64,000 bases of DNA from Nitrosomonas stercoris (GCA_006742785.1 AP019755.1:1240001-1304000); one strand, 5' to 3'. Counted from the first letter of the stretch, positions 9,409-19,371 are shown. The notes: generated by a model from the sequence alone, not told the origin. Made by a program: numbers and translations.

Positions 9409-10167
9409 ATGATCGACTGGATTACTCCCAATTGGCCAGCTCCTGCTAATGTCCAAGCGATGTTTGTTACACGTAATATCGATAAAACTACTGTGGCGAG
9501 TGATGCGTATGCGGGATTGAATTTGGCTACCCATGTCGGGGATGATTTCACTGTTGTGCAACGCAACAGAGAGCAACTACAGCGATATTTACCTCAAGCA
9601 CCGCGTTGGTTGACCCAGGTTCATGGTACCAAATCCATTTGGATAGATACGGCTATGACTGAATCAAATGATGCAACGTTGGAAGGTGATGCTGCTATGA
9701 GCCGACAACCTGGAGTGGTATGCGCTGTATTGGTAGCGGATTGTTTGCCAGTATTGTTGTGCGACTCAGCAGGTAGTGTAGTAGGAGTGGTGCATGCCGG
9801 TTGGCGTGGATTGGCTGCAGGTATTATTGAAAATACAGTTAATGAACTGCGTAAATTTAGCCGAGATAATCAAATAATTGCATGGCTTGGGCCTGCGATT
9901 AGCTCACGCCACTTTGAAGTAGGTGAAGAAGTACGTTTAGTATTCACTGATTATGATTCTCAAGCTGCATGTGCCTTCTCTAAAAGGAAAAAAGAAGGCA
10001 AATGGTATGCTGATCTTTTTACTTTAGCGCGCCAAAGACTGTCTAGCGCTGGAGTTTCCCAGGTTTATGGTGGTGACGTGTGCACCTATAGTAATTCTGA
10101 GAAATTTTATTCTTACCGCCGTGATGGGGCAACAGGCAGAATGGCTGGCCTATTATGGATGACATAA
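9409..10167 (+). CDS. pgeF: Peptidoglycan editing factor / purine nucleoside phosphorylase (YfiH, laccase-domain)
   Basis: Member of the YfiH/DUF152 family (252 residues), described as a multicopper-like polyphenol oxidoreductase, a purine nucleoside phosphorylase and, in E. coli, PgeF, which keeps UDP-MurNAc-L-Ser out of peptidoglycan precursors. Motifs: LTQVHGTK near residue 65, ADCLPVLLCD near 116-125 with the metal-binding Cys, and VHAGWRGLAAGI near 130-141 with the metal-binding His. ATG start 35 bp downstream of the PLP gene; probably read through from the lipid operon, although function points elsewhere. In many betaproteobacteria this gene sits beside rluD, which is not seen here. Confidence 0.9.
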   Translation: MIDWITPNWPAPANVQAMFVTRNIDKTTVASDAYAGLNLATHVGDDFTVVQRNREQLQRYLPQAPRWLTQVHGTKSIWIDTAMTESNDATLEGDAAMSRQPGVVCAVLVADCLPVLLCDSAGSVVGVVHAGWRGLAAGIIENTVNELRKFSRDNQIIAWLGPAISSRHFEVGEEVRLVFTDYDSQAACAFSKRKKEGKWYADLFTLARQRLSSAGVSQVYGGDVCTYSNSEKFYSYRRDGATGRMAGLLWMT

Positions 10168-10193
10168 TTCTTTGATAAACCGTTATTGGTTCT

Positions 10194-10228
10194 ATCGCTA
10201 TAATAGCGATACGCTAAGTAATCGCTAT
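10194..10228. repeat. Small dyad ATCGCTA-TAA-TAGCGAT plus a third half-site
   Basis: A perfect 7-bp inverted repeat with a 3-base centre lies at 10194-10210, and a further ATCGCTAT occurs at 10221-10228. It sits 114 bp before the ZIP transporter start and may be an operator for that gene; no T tract follows, so it is not an obvious terminator. Confidence 0.3.
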
Positions 10229-10341
10229 CTTCCATCTTGATGATAATTTCTTCTCCATTAGTAGATAGCTGTGTGAGATTCTGCAAACGCTACAAGGCGC
10301 TGCTGCTACCTAATAATTTCCAATTAATCTAAAAACATATT

Positions 10342-11127
10342 ATGTCGGTGTTAGCCTGGATTATGCTTGCTAGTGTAGCAAGTGGTTTACTGAGTATTGG
10401 ATTGGCTGCATCATTTGCCTTGAATGTGCGTAGCGAGAGATGGATTAATATACTTATTTCGTATGCTATTGGCGCGCTTCTCGGCGCCGCTTTTCTGAAC
10501 GCACTACCTGAGGCACTAGAGATTACTGATACACCCAAGCAGCTCACGTTCATTCTGTTGCTTGGTATCCTTGTTTTTTTTATTCTGGAAAAACTTTTAT
10601 TGTGGCGACATTGTCACTTGGCAGAATGTGAAGCGCATGAACCTGTATTGCATACGAACAATAGTGATCATGGTCGTAGCGGCATGATGATTATATTGGG
10701 CGATACATTTCATAATTTTGTTGATGGTGTTTTGATTGCGACTGCATTTATGGCTGATATTCAGCTTGGAATCGTAACAGCAATTGCAATTACTGCGCAT
10801 GAGATCCCACAGGAAGCAGGAGATTTTATCATTTTGCTAAACTCGGGTTTTACACGAGCAGGTGCGCTGTGGGCTAACTTTCTATCGGGAACGGCAACTG
10901 TATTTGGTGGGTTACTAGGCTATTTTATGCTAAACCAACTTGAGCATTTGATTGCACCGATATTGGCTGTAGCCGCAGCAAGCATGATTTATGTCGCAAT
11001 GTCTGACTTGATTCCCAGTTTGCATAAACGTCCAGAAATTGGTGCGACCGTTCAGCAGGTTTTACTGATTGTACTAGGCATCGGTACGATATGGTTGATC
11101 GGAGCATTTTCTGGGCACCATCACTGA
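10342..11127 (+). CDS. ZIP family divalent metal transporter
   Basis: Inner-membrane ZIP permease (261 residues) with about eight predicted membrane helices. The metal-binding signatures are in helices IV and V: GDTFHNFVDGVLIATAF and AITAHEIPQEAGDF, both with the conserved His/Asp/Glu ligands. A short His/Cys-containing cytoplasmic loop (LWRHCHLAECEAHEP, near residues 92-106) and a C-terminal GHHH could also bind metal. Zinc or iron import is likely; the exact metal cannot be told from sequence. Start at ATG 10342. The last 7 bases overlap the 3' end of the convergent glycosyltransferase gene. Confidence 0.9.
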   Translation: MSVLAWIMLASVASGLLSIGLAASFALNVRSERWINILISYAIGALLGAAFLNALPEALEITDTPKQLTFILLLGILVFFILEKLLLWRHCHLAECEAHEPVLHTNNSDHGRSGMMIILGDTFHNFVDGVLIATAFMADIQLGIVTAIAITAHEIPQEAGDFIILLNSGFTRAGALWANFLSGTATVFGGLLGYFMLNQLEHLIAPILAVAAASMIYVAMSDLIPSLHKRPEIGATVQQVLLIVLGIGTIWLIGAFSGHHH

Positions 11128-13742
11128 GGTGATAATCGTTTATCTGTGTTGATAGAGCTGCCGCGATAACCTTCTGCAATACGATAATAAAGGGTACGCA
11201 ACACAATACCATCATGCCGGTAAATTATACGAGAATTGATTTTTCCGGGATTAACCAGTTTATTCTCCAAATTTTCAGAGGGCGAACCCGCTTTTTCTAG
11301 CGCGCGTGGTTTCATACCTACCAACAAAATAGGTTGATGAATGGACGATTCATCAGGATACCAGTAACTATACATAGAAGCATGTTCACCAAATAGATTG
11401 CGTGAACGAATTTCAAGTGGTGGATGGCTATTGCCATAGAACGCAAGTGCACTGGCTACCGACCATTTGCTCATACCTACTACAACAGGCGTTTCGCCAG
11501 TTACTTGCTTAATTTCATCGGAAATTTTCTCGACTTCTGCCGTAGCTTCCTTCCAGAAATAATGTTCATTTAAAAATTGATAGGGTAATCCAGGTATGCC
11601 TAATGTAGCGTAATGCAAAATGAAAGCATAAGTTAGTAGAGATACGATGATCATTGGTTGCCAAGCAGTGTTTAGCCAATTTACAGCATGCTTGAATTGG
11701 TCTCTTTTCCCGATCATCCAAGCCATGGTGGGTATTAAGGCTAACCATAATGGGCCAGTCCAGTGAAAACGTAGTGGGCCAAAAACACTAGCAACGAAAA
11801 AAACAGCTAGTGGAACACCAGTGAATATAATAATAAAAAGTGCTTTTCGGACTTCCTCTCGCTGGCAATAGCTTAATGTGACTGAGCGTAATGCGAATGC
11901 TGCTGCAACCAAGCCAACTGGCGTAAGCATAATGGCAATTTGTAGAAGTAATTTATGAGTGGATAATTCGTGATGTACTTTGCCGACGCGAGTGGTTTGA
12001 AAGGCGAAAGATGCCCAATCATTCTCTATGTTCCAAATAATGACAGGGCTGAACAATATCAGTGCGATTAATACTGCCAAATAAGGGTGAGGGCGGCGTA
12101 ACCAATAGCGTGCAGTAGCATCCACAAGAATAAAGATTAGCGCAGCAATACCAAGTAGCCCCAGCGTATATTTAGATAAAATACCAATACCAAAAGCAAT
12201 GCCAACACCGAACCAGGCTTGTGATCGGTTGGCAAGTAAGGCGCGTTCCAAATAATAGAGTGTAGCTGCCCATGCAGCGACCAAGGGAGCATCGGGTGTT
12301 ATTGCAAGCCCAGCTGCGAAGCCAAATGGAACGATAGCAAGTAATAATACCGAGCGCATGGCTGTGGATTTATCATAGAGATTACATGCGAAGGTGTATA
12401 AATAACCCATTGCAATTAACCCACTGGCGAAGGCACCGAGTCTTACTCCGAATTCATTGTGACCAGCTAATGTTGTTCCCAGCCAGATCAACCAGGCTAC
12501 CATGGGCGGATGATCGAAGAAACTTAAATCCATATGTTGCGCATATTGCCAATAATAGGCTTCATCGGGGATGAGTTGCGCTACACTGATATAAACTAAG
12601 CGCAGCAGAATGACGAAGCCGACAATACCAATTGCAGCGATACGCCAGTGTGTATCAGTAGAAGCAGCAGGCTTGGTACGCGGGAACACATAAAAAGCGG
12701 AGCCAAGATAATTAACTATGGCCGTTGCGATAATGGCTGGAAAAATGGCCCACTCTGTTGCTATATTCCAGGTGTAGACCAACCAAGCTAATATGGCTCC
12801 TCGCAGAAGCATCGCGAATATTCCAACAATCAAGAAGCGAGAAAATTGATTCCATTGTAAATGACCTGCGTGGTGAAGTCGGAATGACCATTTACTGTTG
12901 AGCGTGTAATTAAAACTGGCTGCCGCAATAAAACTAGAAATATGTGCTGTGGCCAGGCTAGCTCCTTGCCCGGTCAACCATTGGAAGATAAATACATCGA
13001 TAAAAACACCCAGAAACCCGACAATGGCAAAGCGGCTTGCGGTATGAAAGGAAATGGTGCCGCCGGCCAGAATGATAAGTTGCTGTAAATAGGCTAGATG
13101 ATGTGAAAGGGAGAGTTTGGATGTTCCGTGTAGGCGATTACGAAAATGAATTGGAATTTCTTTTACACGCAGTGGTTGATTACCTCCTGTCATTAATAGC
13201 TCTAACAGAATCTTGTAACCGCGCGCATTGTCTGTGATGCGGTGGATGAACTCTTTACGAAAGGCGAAAAAACCAGAGGTCGCGTCATTTACGTCGCAAA
13301 TTGCACGTGCAAGCCACCCACCCGCTCGAGATAACCAGAGGCGATAAAAGGGCCAGCCGATTGTGTCTCCTCCTGGAATGTAACGACTGCCAATTGTTAT
13401 GTCGTATTGATTAGCCAGAACTGGTTGAATTAATGCTGCTAATTTTTCTGGAGAGTGGCTAAGATCAGCGTCCATCACAGCAACTACATCGTATTTGGCA
13501 ACGGCAACCCCTTCTATAATGGAGGCGGTTAGGTCCGGTTGGTGTGCGTTTCTTTCCACAAGATGAACATTATGTGTGCGCTGCCATTGCTTGATTTTAT
13601 CTGGCGTTCCATCTGCGGAGTGATCATCCACAATGATTATCTCAAATTGATTACCCAGATCATTCAGGGAGAAAATACTGGTCAATAGAGGATCGATATT
13701 ATCCGCTTCGTTCAGAGTAGGAATAATGAGTGAAAATTGCAT
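11121..13742 (-). CDS. GT2 - GtrA - GT39 fusion glycosyltransferase
   Basis: An 873-residue protein with three parts. Residues 1-230 are a DPM1-like family 2 glycosyltransferase (SLIIPTLNEADNI, VDDHSADGTPD, MDADLSHSPEKL) that would make a polyprenyl-phosphate sugar. Residues about 237-350 are a GtrA-like four-helix membrane domain (FAIVGFLGVFIDVFIFQWL, FNYTLNSKWSF), proposed to flip lipid-linked sugars. Residues about 370-870 are a multi-spanning GT39/ArnT-like transferase with the LIPDEAYYWQYAQHMDLS motif of the first periplasmic loop. Together they suggest synthesis, flipping and transfer of one sugar to an envelope acceptor such as lipid A, a polysaccharide or a protein. It takes the place downstream of mltG where tmk-holB lie in E. 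coli. ATG start at 13742. The sugar and acceptor are unknown. Confidence 0.85.
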   Translation of the reverse strand: MQFSLIIPTLNEADNIDPLLTSIFSLNDLGNQFEIIIVDDHSADGTPDKIKQWQRTHNVHLVERNAHQPDLTASIIEGVAVAKYDVVAVMDADLSHSPEKLAALIQPVLANQYDITIGSRYIPGGDTIGWPFYRLWLSRAGGWLARAICDVNDATSGFFAFRKEFIHRITDNARGYKILLELLMTGGNQPLRVKEIPIHFRNRLHGTSKLSLSHHLAYLQQLIILAGGTISFHTASRFAIVGFLGVFIDVFIFQWLTGQGASLATAHISSFIAAASFNYTLNSKWSFRLHHAGHLQWNQFSRFLIVGIFAMLLRGAILAWLVYTWNIATEWAIFPAIIATAIVNYLGSAFYVFPRTKPAASTDTHWRIAAIGIVGFVILLRLVYISVAQLIPDEAYYWQYAQHMDLSFFDHPPMVAWLIWLGTTLAGHNEFGVRLGAFASGLIAMGYLYTFACNLYDKSTAMRSVLLLAIVPFGFAAGLAITPDAPLVAAWAATLYYLERALLANRSQAWFGVGIAFGIGILSKYTLGLLGIAALIFILVDATARYWLRRPHPYLAVLIALILFSPVIIWNIENDWASFAFQTTRVGKVHHELSTHKLLLQIAIMLTPVGLVAAAFALRSVTLSYCQREEVRKALFIIIFTGVPLAVFFVASVFGPLRFHWTGPLWLALIPTMAWMIGKRDQFKHAVNWLNTAWQPMIIVSLLTYAFILHYATLGIPGLPYQFLNEHYFWKEATAEVEKISDEIKQVTGETPVVVGMSKWSVASALAFYGNSHPPLEIRSRNLFGEHASMYSYWYPDESSIHQPILLVGMKPRALEKAGSPSENLENKLVNPGKINSRIIYRHDGIVLRTLYYRIAEGYRGSSINTDKRLSPQ

Positions 13743-13855
13743 ACTGAGCTCAGGTTATTCCCGGGGTTGTTGATGGGTTTGGAGTTGTCTTTGTTTTCCC
13801 CCGGGAGGAGATAAGATACTAGAGAAAAATTATCTCGATTTTAAATTAGATGTTT

Positions 13856-14872
13856 TTATGGGCGTTTCTTTTGGTATTTGAAGACAGCACGATTATGTTC
13901 TTCAAGCGTAGATGAAAAATGAGAAGTTCCGTCACCACGAGCGACGAAGTAAAGTTCATTTGTGGTGGTAGGATTAAAAGCAGCTCGAATAGAAGCTAAT
14001 CCAGGTATGGCAATAGGAGTAGGAGGTAACCCTGACCGGGTGTAGGTGTTGTATACATGGTCGGTTTGTAGATCTACTTTGCGAAGATTTCCATTAAACT
14101 TATCGCCCATGCCGTAAATTACGGTCGGATCAGTTTGTAGTCTCATATTGTGCCGTAGTCGGTTAATAAAAACAGCAGCAATTCGGGTGCGTTCCTCATT
14201 TTTTCCTGTTTCTTTTTCTATGATTGATGCAAGAATTAAACCTTCATATGCGTTTTTCAGCGGAAGCGATTTTTGTCTGGTGAGCCACTCTGTTTCCAAA
14301 TGTCGCTGCATAGCATGGTAGGCACGTTTTAAAATGGTGAGATCGCTACTGTTTTTTGTAAAAAAGTAAGTATCTGGAAAAAAGATACCTTCTATTGCCG
14401 TTTCATTTGCTCCGATTAATTTTAGTAATTCAGCATGGCTGAGTTTGCCGATTTCTTGTCGGATAGCTGGGTGTTCAGCTAATGCTTTTTTTAATTGTGA
14501 GAAAGTCCATCCTTCAACAAAAGTAATGGTGTGCTGTCTCACCTTTCCCTGGGAGAGATATTTTAATAAATCCAGAGGTGATAGATTTTTGGTTAGTGCG
14601 TATTCGCCTGCTTGAATGGCTGTATTGTATCCGGTGATATACGACAGGAGTATGAAGGACCATGCGTTAGGAAGAATGTCTGTGTCTGCTAACTGTTGGG
14701 CAATGGTACGTAGACTATCTCCACGTTCGATAGAAAATTCGTAAGGAGTGGCAGGAAGCACAACTGGAGCTGTGCTTAGGCGATAAAGCCATATAGAAAA
14801 TAATAAACTAATGAGTACAGTAATTAGAAAAGAAAAAACTAGCAGTCGTGACGAAAATATCAATTTAGGCAT
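13856..14872 (-). CDS. mltG: Endolytic murein transglycosylase MltG (YceG)
   Basis: Single-pass inner-membrane lytic transglycosylase that cuts nascent glycan strands and so sets their length. From the ATG at 14872 it has 338 residues: an N-terminal membrane anchor (LLVFSFLITVLISLLFSIWL), a LysM-like part (FSIERGDSLRTIAQQL) and the YceG domain with the catalytic glutamate in ASIIEKETGKNEER, then TDPTVIYGMG, YNTYTRSGLPPTPI and a C-terminal YFVARGDGTSHFS. The frame also opens from a GTG at 14890. It lies at the end of the fab cluster as in E. coli, but pabC, usual between fabF and mltG, is absent: only 116 bp separate them. Confidence 0.95.
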   Translation of the reverse strand: MPKLIFSSRLLVFSFLITVLISLLFSIWLYRLSTAPVVLPATPYEFSIERGDSLRTIAQQLADTDILPNAWSFILLSYITGYNTAIQAGEYALTKNLSPLDLLKYLSQGKVRQHTITFVEGWTFSQLKKALAEHPAIRQEIGKLSHAELLKLIGANETAIEGIFFPDTYFFTKNSSDLTILKRAYHAMQRHLETEWLTRQKSLPLKNAYEGLILASIIEKETGKNEERTRIAAVFINRLRHNMRLQTDPTVIYGMGDKFNGNLRKVDLQTDHVYNTYTRSGLPPTPIAIPGLASIRAAFNPTTTNELYFVARGDGTSHFSSTLEEHNRAVFKYQKKRP

Positions 14873-14988
14873 ACTGATATACTTGAACACCCAAGCCTGT
14901 TGACGGCATGAGATATGGCATAAGAACTAAATTTAATTATTGTTATGCAGTTTTGTTTTCTATATTTTAGGGAATATAGAAAACATGT

Positions 14989-16230
14989 TTAAACTTTTCT
15001 AAAAGCTAATGTACCGTTAGTACCGCCAAATCCAAATGAATTGGACAATACGGCAGAAATTTTCATTTCTCTGGCATGGTTGGGCACATAATCCAAATCA
15101 CATTGAGGATCAGGGTTATCAAGATTGATGGTAGGGGGAACAATTTGGTGAAAAATAGCTAGTGTAGAGAAAATTGCTTCTACACCGCCTGCAGCACCTA
15201 GTAGATGTCCAGTCATGGACTTGGTTGAGCTGATTGCCAAATCTTTAGCATGGGCCCCAAAACAACGCTTGATTGCGGTGGTTTCTGCTATATCACCTAG
15301 CGGTGTTGAGGTGCCGTGAGCGTTGATATAGTGAATATCTTCCGGATTTAATTGAGCATCAGCTAAAGCATTTTTCATACAACGTGCAGCCCCTTCACCG
15401 TCTTCACTGGGAGCTGTCATGTGATAAGCGTCTGCGCTCATGCCAAATCCGACCAGTTCTGCATAGATCTTTGCACCTCGTTTTTTAGCATGCTCCATTT
15501 CTTCCAGGACAAGGATGCCTGCACCTTCTCCCAGAACAAATCCATCGCGCTTAAGATCCCACGGCCGGCTTGCTGCTGCTGGATCTTCATTATTGGCTGA
15601 CAGAGCACGTGCGGATGCAAATCCTCCGATAGCTAGTGGCGTCACACAGGATTCTGTTCCGCCGCAAATCATGATATCGGTGTCACCATGCTCAATCATT
15701 CTGGCGGAGCTGCCTATACAGTGCGTAGCTGTCGTACAGGCCGTTACCATAGCCAGATTCGGACCTTTATACCCAAACATGATAGATAGGTTGCCGGATA
15801 CCATGTTGATAATAGTGCTGGGAATAAAAAAAGGAGAAATCTTGCGTGGTCCTCCCGCATGGTAAGCGGTATCGGTGTTTTCAATCATGGGTAAACCACC
15901 GATTCCGGAGCCGATATTGATCCCGATGCGTTCAACGTCCAATCCGGTGACATCATCAATACCGGCATCTCGAACAGCTTGAATAGCTGCTGCCATACCA
16001 TATTGGATAAAAATATCCATTCGGCGTGCTTCTTTAGCGGAAAGATAGTCTGTTACTTCAAATTTTTTGACTTCTCCAGCGATTTTTGAAGAAAAATCTG
16101 AGCTATCAAATCGAGTGATTGTTGTAATACCGGACTTACCTGCGGTTACGTTTGCCCAGGCTTCGGGAACCGTATTGCCGATAGGTGAAATGATTCCTAA
16201 CCCGGTAATGGCTATTTTACGCTTGGCCAA
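14989..16230 (-). CDS. fabF: 3-oxoacyl-ACP synthase II
   Basis: Condensing enzyme (KAS II) that elongates acyl-ACP with malonyl-ACP; important for long and unsaturated chains. 413 residues, normal for FabF. The nucleophile is C165 in TACTTATHCIG; the two histidines lie in NAHGTSTPLGD (about 305) and KSMTGHLLGAAGG (about 340), and the glycine-rich end is SNSFGFGGTNG. Start ATG at 16230, 31 bp downstream of acpP on the minus strand, in the conserved fabHDG-acpP-fabF order. Confidence 0.97.
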   Translation of the reverse strand: MAKRKIAITGLGIISPIGNTVPEAWANVTAGKSGITTITRFDSSDFSSKIAGEVKKFEVTDYLSAKEARRMDIFIQYGMAAAIQAVRDAGIDDVTGLDVERIGINIGSGIGGLPMIENTDTAYHAGGPRKISPFFIPSTIINMVSGNLSIMFGYKGPNLAMVTACTTATHCIGSSARMIEHGDTDIMICGGTESCVTPLAIGGFASARALSANNEDPAAASRPWDLKRDGFVLGEGAGILVLEEMEHAKKRGAKIYAELVGFGMSADAYHMTAPSEDGEGAARCMKNALADAQLNPEDIHYINAHGTSTPLGDIAETTAIKRCFGAHAKDLAISSTKSMTGHLLGAAGGVEAIFSTLAIFHQIVPPTINLDNPDPQCDLDYVPNHAREMKISAVLSNSFGFGGTNGTLAFRKV

Positions 16231-16261
16231 GACGACTCCACTGAATTATTGAAAATTACTT

Positions 16262-16507
16262 TTATTGAGTTGCGTTACTTGCTACGAAGTCAATTGCTTC
16301 TTGGACTGTGTTAATTTTTTCAGCTTGTTCGTCAGGAATCTCACACTCAAACTCTTCTTCTAATGCCATGACGAGTTCGACTGTATCCAGGGAATCCGCT
16401 CCCAGGTCGTTCACAAAGGAAGATTCACTTTTTACTTCTGATTCGTTAACACCCAACTGCTCAGCTACAATTTTTTTGATACGTTGTTCTATTTCAGTAA
16501 TTTCCAT
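16262..16507 (-). CDS. acpP: Acyl carrier protein AcpP
   Basis: Housekeeping acyl carrier protein of fatty-acid synthesis, 81 residues from the ATG at 16507. The phosphopantetheine serine is in the canonical [18 protein letters not shown] motif; the protein is strongly acidic. The frame is open to 16561, but the ATG at 16507 (with AAGGA about 10 bases upstream) gives the standard N-terminus [14 protein letters not shown]. The ATG at 16519 lies too close to the same Shine-Dalgarno sequence. It lies between fabG and fabF; the 162-bp space before it is long enough for its own promoter, as known for acpP in E. coli. Confidence 0.96.
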   Translation of the reverse strand: MEITEIEQRIKKIVAEQLGVNESEVKSESSFVNDLGADSLDTVELVMALEEEFECEIPDEQAEKINTVQEAIDFVASNATQ

Positions 16508-16669
16508 TGATATACCCATCCTTATTAGGTAAAAAGCTATCGCAAGTTTAACAAATTTCAAACAACCGGCAAACTTGTCCGGCTATCCAGAGTAGATGTT
16601 GCTTACTATTACAAAAAACGTTTAATGCTGCATGATTTTAAAAAGATATGATAAATATAGAGAATTAAA

Positions 16670-17413
16670 TTAGTCCATATACATTCCACCGTTAACATGT
16701 AATGTTGCTCCAGTAATATAACTTGCTGCGGGCGAAGCTAAAAAAGCGACAGTAGCGGCGATATCCTCCGGTTGACCAAATCTGCCAAGCGGAATATGTT
16801 GAATAAGTGATTGTTGTTGTTCGGATGAAAGTGAGCGCGTCATATCGGTATCTATAAAGCCTGGCGCAACACAGTTTACTGTGATATTTCTACTGCCGAT
16901 TTCTTTTGCTAGGGATTTGCTGAAACCGAGCATGCCTGCTTTAGCTGCTGCGTAGTTTGCTTGTCCAGGATTGCCGATTGATCCCACTACTGATGAAATG
17001 TTGATGATACGTCCATCGCGCGCTTTCATCATGGCTCTTAAAACAGCGCGACTTAAACTATAGACAGATTTCAAATTAGTTTGCAAAACGTTGTCCCATT
17101 CATCATCCTTCATGCGAGCGAGTAAACTATCTCGCGTAATACCAGCATTATTAACAAGTATTGTTACATTACCGAATGATTTTTGTATGGTGGTAATACC
17201 ATTACTGACTTGTTCAGCATCATTAACATTCATCATCAACCCCATACCTGTTAACTGTGCTTCATTAAGGTATTGGCTAATATGATCAGCTCCATCCGCA
17301 GAAGTGGCAGTCCCGATAACGGTTGCTCCCTGTTTTCCTAATTCCAGCGCAATTGCTTTACCAATACCGCGACTTGCGCCTGTTATCAGTGCGATTTTAT
17401 GTTTCAGTACCAT
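16670..17413 (-). CDS. fabG: 3-oxoacyl-ACP reductase
   Basis: NADPH-dependent SDR that reduces 3-ketoacyl-ACP. 247 residues. TGASRGIGKA at residues 11-20 binds NADP; NNAG at about 88-91; catalytic triad S141 (NISSVVGS), Y154 and K158 (YAAAKAG). The C-terminus ends GATLHVNGGMYMD, typical of FabG. Start at ATG 17413, 56 bp after fabD. Confidence 0.96.
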   Translation of the reverse strand: MVLKHKIALITGASRGIGKAIALELGKQGATVIGTATSADGADHISQYLNEAQLTGMGLMMNVNDAEQVSNGITTIQKSFGNVTILVNNAGITRDSLLARMKDDEWDNVLQTNLKSVYSLSRAVLRAMMKARDGRIINISSVVGSIGNPGQANYAAAKAGMLGFSKSLAKEIGSRNITVNCVAPGFIDTDMTRSLSSEQQQSLIQHIPLGRFGQPEDIAATVAFLASPAASYITGATLHVNGGMYMD

Positions 17414-17469
17414 GTAAAGAGTTTGTGAGTGAGTGGAAGATTGATTTTTGACGATGAGTAATTGAAGTG

Positions 17470-18408
17470 TTATTTCAATACATCCATTGCTTTTGAGAAA
17501 GCATCTGAATTGTTGAGTACGACATTATTCAGACTTTTATCAATACGTCTGGTTAAGCCTGTCAATACTTTTCCTGGACCACATTCGACAATGTGTTGAA
17601 CGCCTGATACAACCATAGCTTGAATTGTTTCAGTCCAACGCACCGGGGAATAAAGTTGGCGTGCAAGTATATTGCGAATTGCTGCAGCCGTTGGATGCTG
17701 TTGAACGTCAACGTTGTGTAGAACTGGTATTTTAGGGGATTGTATTACAGTTTCTTCTAGCGCAAGCATGAATTTTTCTGCAGCAGGTTGCATCAATGAA
17801 CAGTGTGATGGAATACTCATTGGCAAAATAACCGCAAGTTTCGCCCCTTTAGATTTTGCGAGTGTGACTGCTTGAGCGATAACCTGAGAATGCCCCGCAA
17901 TTACTACCTGACCAGGCGCATTGAAATTAGCTGGCTCCAGTGACGTATCAGGCGATGCATTGATTATTTCAGTGCATATCTCTGAAATCGTATCGTCACT
18001 CAGTCCAATAATAGCTGCCATTCCTCCCTGACCTTCAGGGACAGCATCCTGCATAACTTTGGCACGATCATGAACCAGCTTTAAAGCAGCGCTGAAATCA
18101 AGTGATTCGGCGGCCACTAATGCAGCATATTCTCCTAAACTATGACCTGCTAATAAGTCTGGTTGTATGCCTCCCATTTGCTGCCAGGCACGATAGAGAG
18201 CAACATTAGCTGTCAGCATGATAGGTTGAGTGTTAGTGGTGAGATTTAAACTTTGCTCGGGACCATCATTAGCGAGTGACCACAAATCCTGTTGCAAAAT
18301 ATCCGATGCTTCAGTAAATGTTTCGCGTATCAGTGGCAATCCCGAGTAATGATTCATCATTCCTACTGATTGGGATCCTTGCCCAGGAAAAATAAAAGCA
18401 ATTTTCAT
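17470..18408 (-). CDS. fabD: Malonyl-CoA:ACP transacylase
   Basis: Transfers malonyl from CoA to ACP, supplying extender units. 312 residues. FPGQGSQSVGM at residues 7-17; nucleophile S90 in AGHSLGEYAAL; the catalytic His lies in the PSHCSLMQPAA segment, and the ECGPGKVLTGLTRRI motif is at the C-terminus. Three bases separate its start from the fabH stop, so the two are probably translationally linked. Confidence 0.96.
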   Translation of the reverse strand: MKIAFIFPGQGSQSVGMMNHYSGLPLIRETFTEASDILQQDLWSLANDGPEQSLNLTTNTQPIMLTANVALYRAWQQMGGIQPDLLAGHSLGEYAALVAAESLDFSAALKLVHDRAKVMQDAVPEGQGGMAAIIGLSDDTISEICTEIINASPDTSLEPANFNAPGQVVIAGHSQVIAQAVTLAKSKGAKLAVILPMSIPSHCSLMQPAAEKFMLALEETVIQSPKIPVLHNVDVQQHPTAAAIRNILARQLYSPVRWTETIQAMVVSGVQHIVECGPGKVLTGLTRRIDKSLNNVVLNNSDAFSKAMDVLK

Positions 18409-18411
18409 ATT

Positions 18412-19371
18412 TTACCAGCGTAGCAGTATGGAACCCCAGGTGAATCCTCCTCCCACACCTTCCAGCACAACATTTTGACCTGGTTGGATGCGACCATCAC
18501 TGACAGCTTGATCTAATGCCAATGGCACAGAAGCTGCCGAAGTGTTGCCGTGTTGCGCAACAGTGGCAACTACCTTTTCTTGAGGAATACCTAATTTCTT
18601 GGCTGTAGAGGCTATGATGCGAATATTGGCTTGATGTGGAACCAGCCAATCTACATCGGCAGGTTGTAAATGATTTGAATTGAGTGCTTCTAGTACTGCT
18701 TCTTCGAGAACACGCACTGCAAACTTGAATACGGTGCCACCTTCCATGGTGATGAAAGGAGTGCCTTCCATTTTTCCCGATTGGATAGAAGCAGGTGCAG
18801 CAAGAATTTGGCTATAACTACCATCAGCGTGTAAATGAGATGAAAGTATGCCAGGTGTGTCGCTCTGTGTTAGTACAACTGCCCCTGCGCCGTCGCCAAA
18901 CAAGACGCATGTCGTACGATCATTCCAATCCAAGATACGAGAGCACACTTCACTACCGACAATCAATGCGTTACGAGCTTTTCCAGAACTGACGAACATG
19001 TCAGCCGTCGCTAATGCGTAAATAAATCCGCTACATACGGCCTGAATATCAAATGCGGGACTGTTACCAGCGATACCAAGTTTGTTTTGTAGAATACAAG
19101 CGGTGCTAGGGAAAATCATATCTGGCGTAGTGGTTGCTACGATAACCAGATCAATGTCACTCACAGAAATATTGGCAGCCTTAATAGCATTTTGGCTAGC
19201 TATCAAAGCCAGATCACTGGTGGTTTGATCTGGAGCGGCGATATGGCGCTGCTTGATACCGGTTCGAGTCTGTATCCATTCATCACTGGTATCCACCATG
19301 GATTCAAGATCCTGGTTGGTCAGTATTTTTTCTGGCAAGTAGCCGCCGGTACCAATTATGCGTGAATACAT
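18412..19371 (-). CDS. fabH: 3-oxoacyl-ACP synthase III
   Basis: Initiates type II fatty-acid synthesis by condensing acetyl-CoA with malonyl-ACP. 319 residues. Catalytic triad visible as C113 ([11 protein letters not shown]), His in [10 protein letters not shown] (about 246) and Asn in [13 protein letters not shown] (about 276). N-terminal [15 protein letters not shown] is characteristic. Minus-strand operon member between plsX (15-bp gap) and fabD. Confidence 0.97.
   Translation of the reverse strand: MYSRIIGTGGYLPEKILTNQDLESMVDTSDEWIQTRTGIKQRHIAAPDQTTSDLALIASQNAIKAANISVSDIDLVIVATTTPDMIFPSTACILQNKLGIAGNSPAFDIQAVCSGFIYALATADMFVSSGKARNALIVGSEVCSRILDWNDRTTCVLFGDGAGAVVLTQSDTPGILSSHLHADGSYSQILAAPASIQSGKMEGTPFITMEGGTVFKFAVRVLEEAVLEALNSNHLQPADVDWLVPHQANIRIIASTAKKLGIPQEKVVATVAQHGNTSAASVPLALDQAVSDGRIQPGQNVVLEGVGGGFTWGSILLRW

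Noticed and set aside
13757..13807. CCCGGGG/CCCCGGG inverted repeat between the glycosyltransferase and mltG genes
   Set aside because: Only 7 bp with a loop of more than 30 bases and no T tract; too weak to call a terminator.
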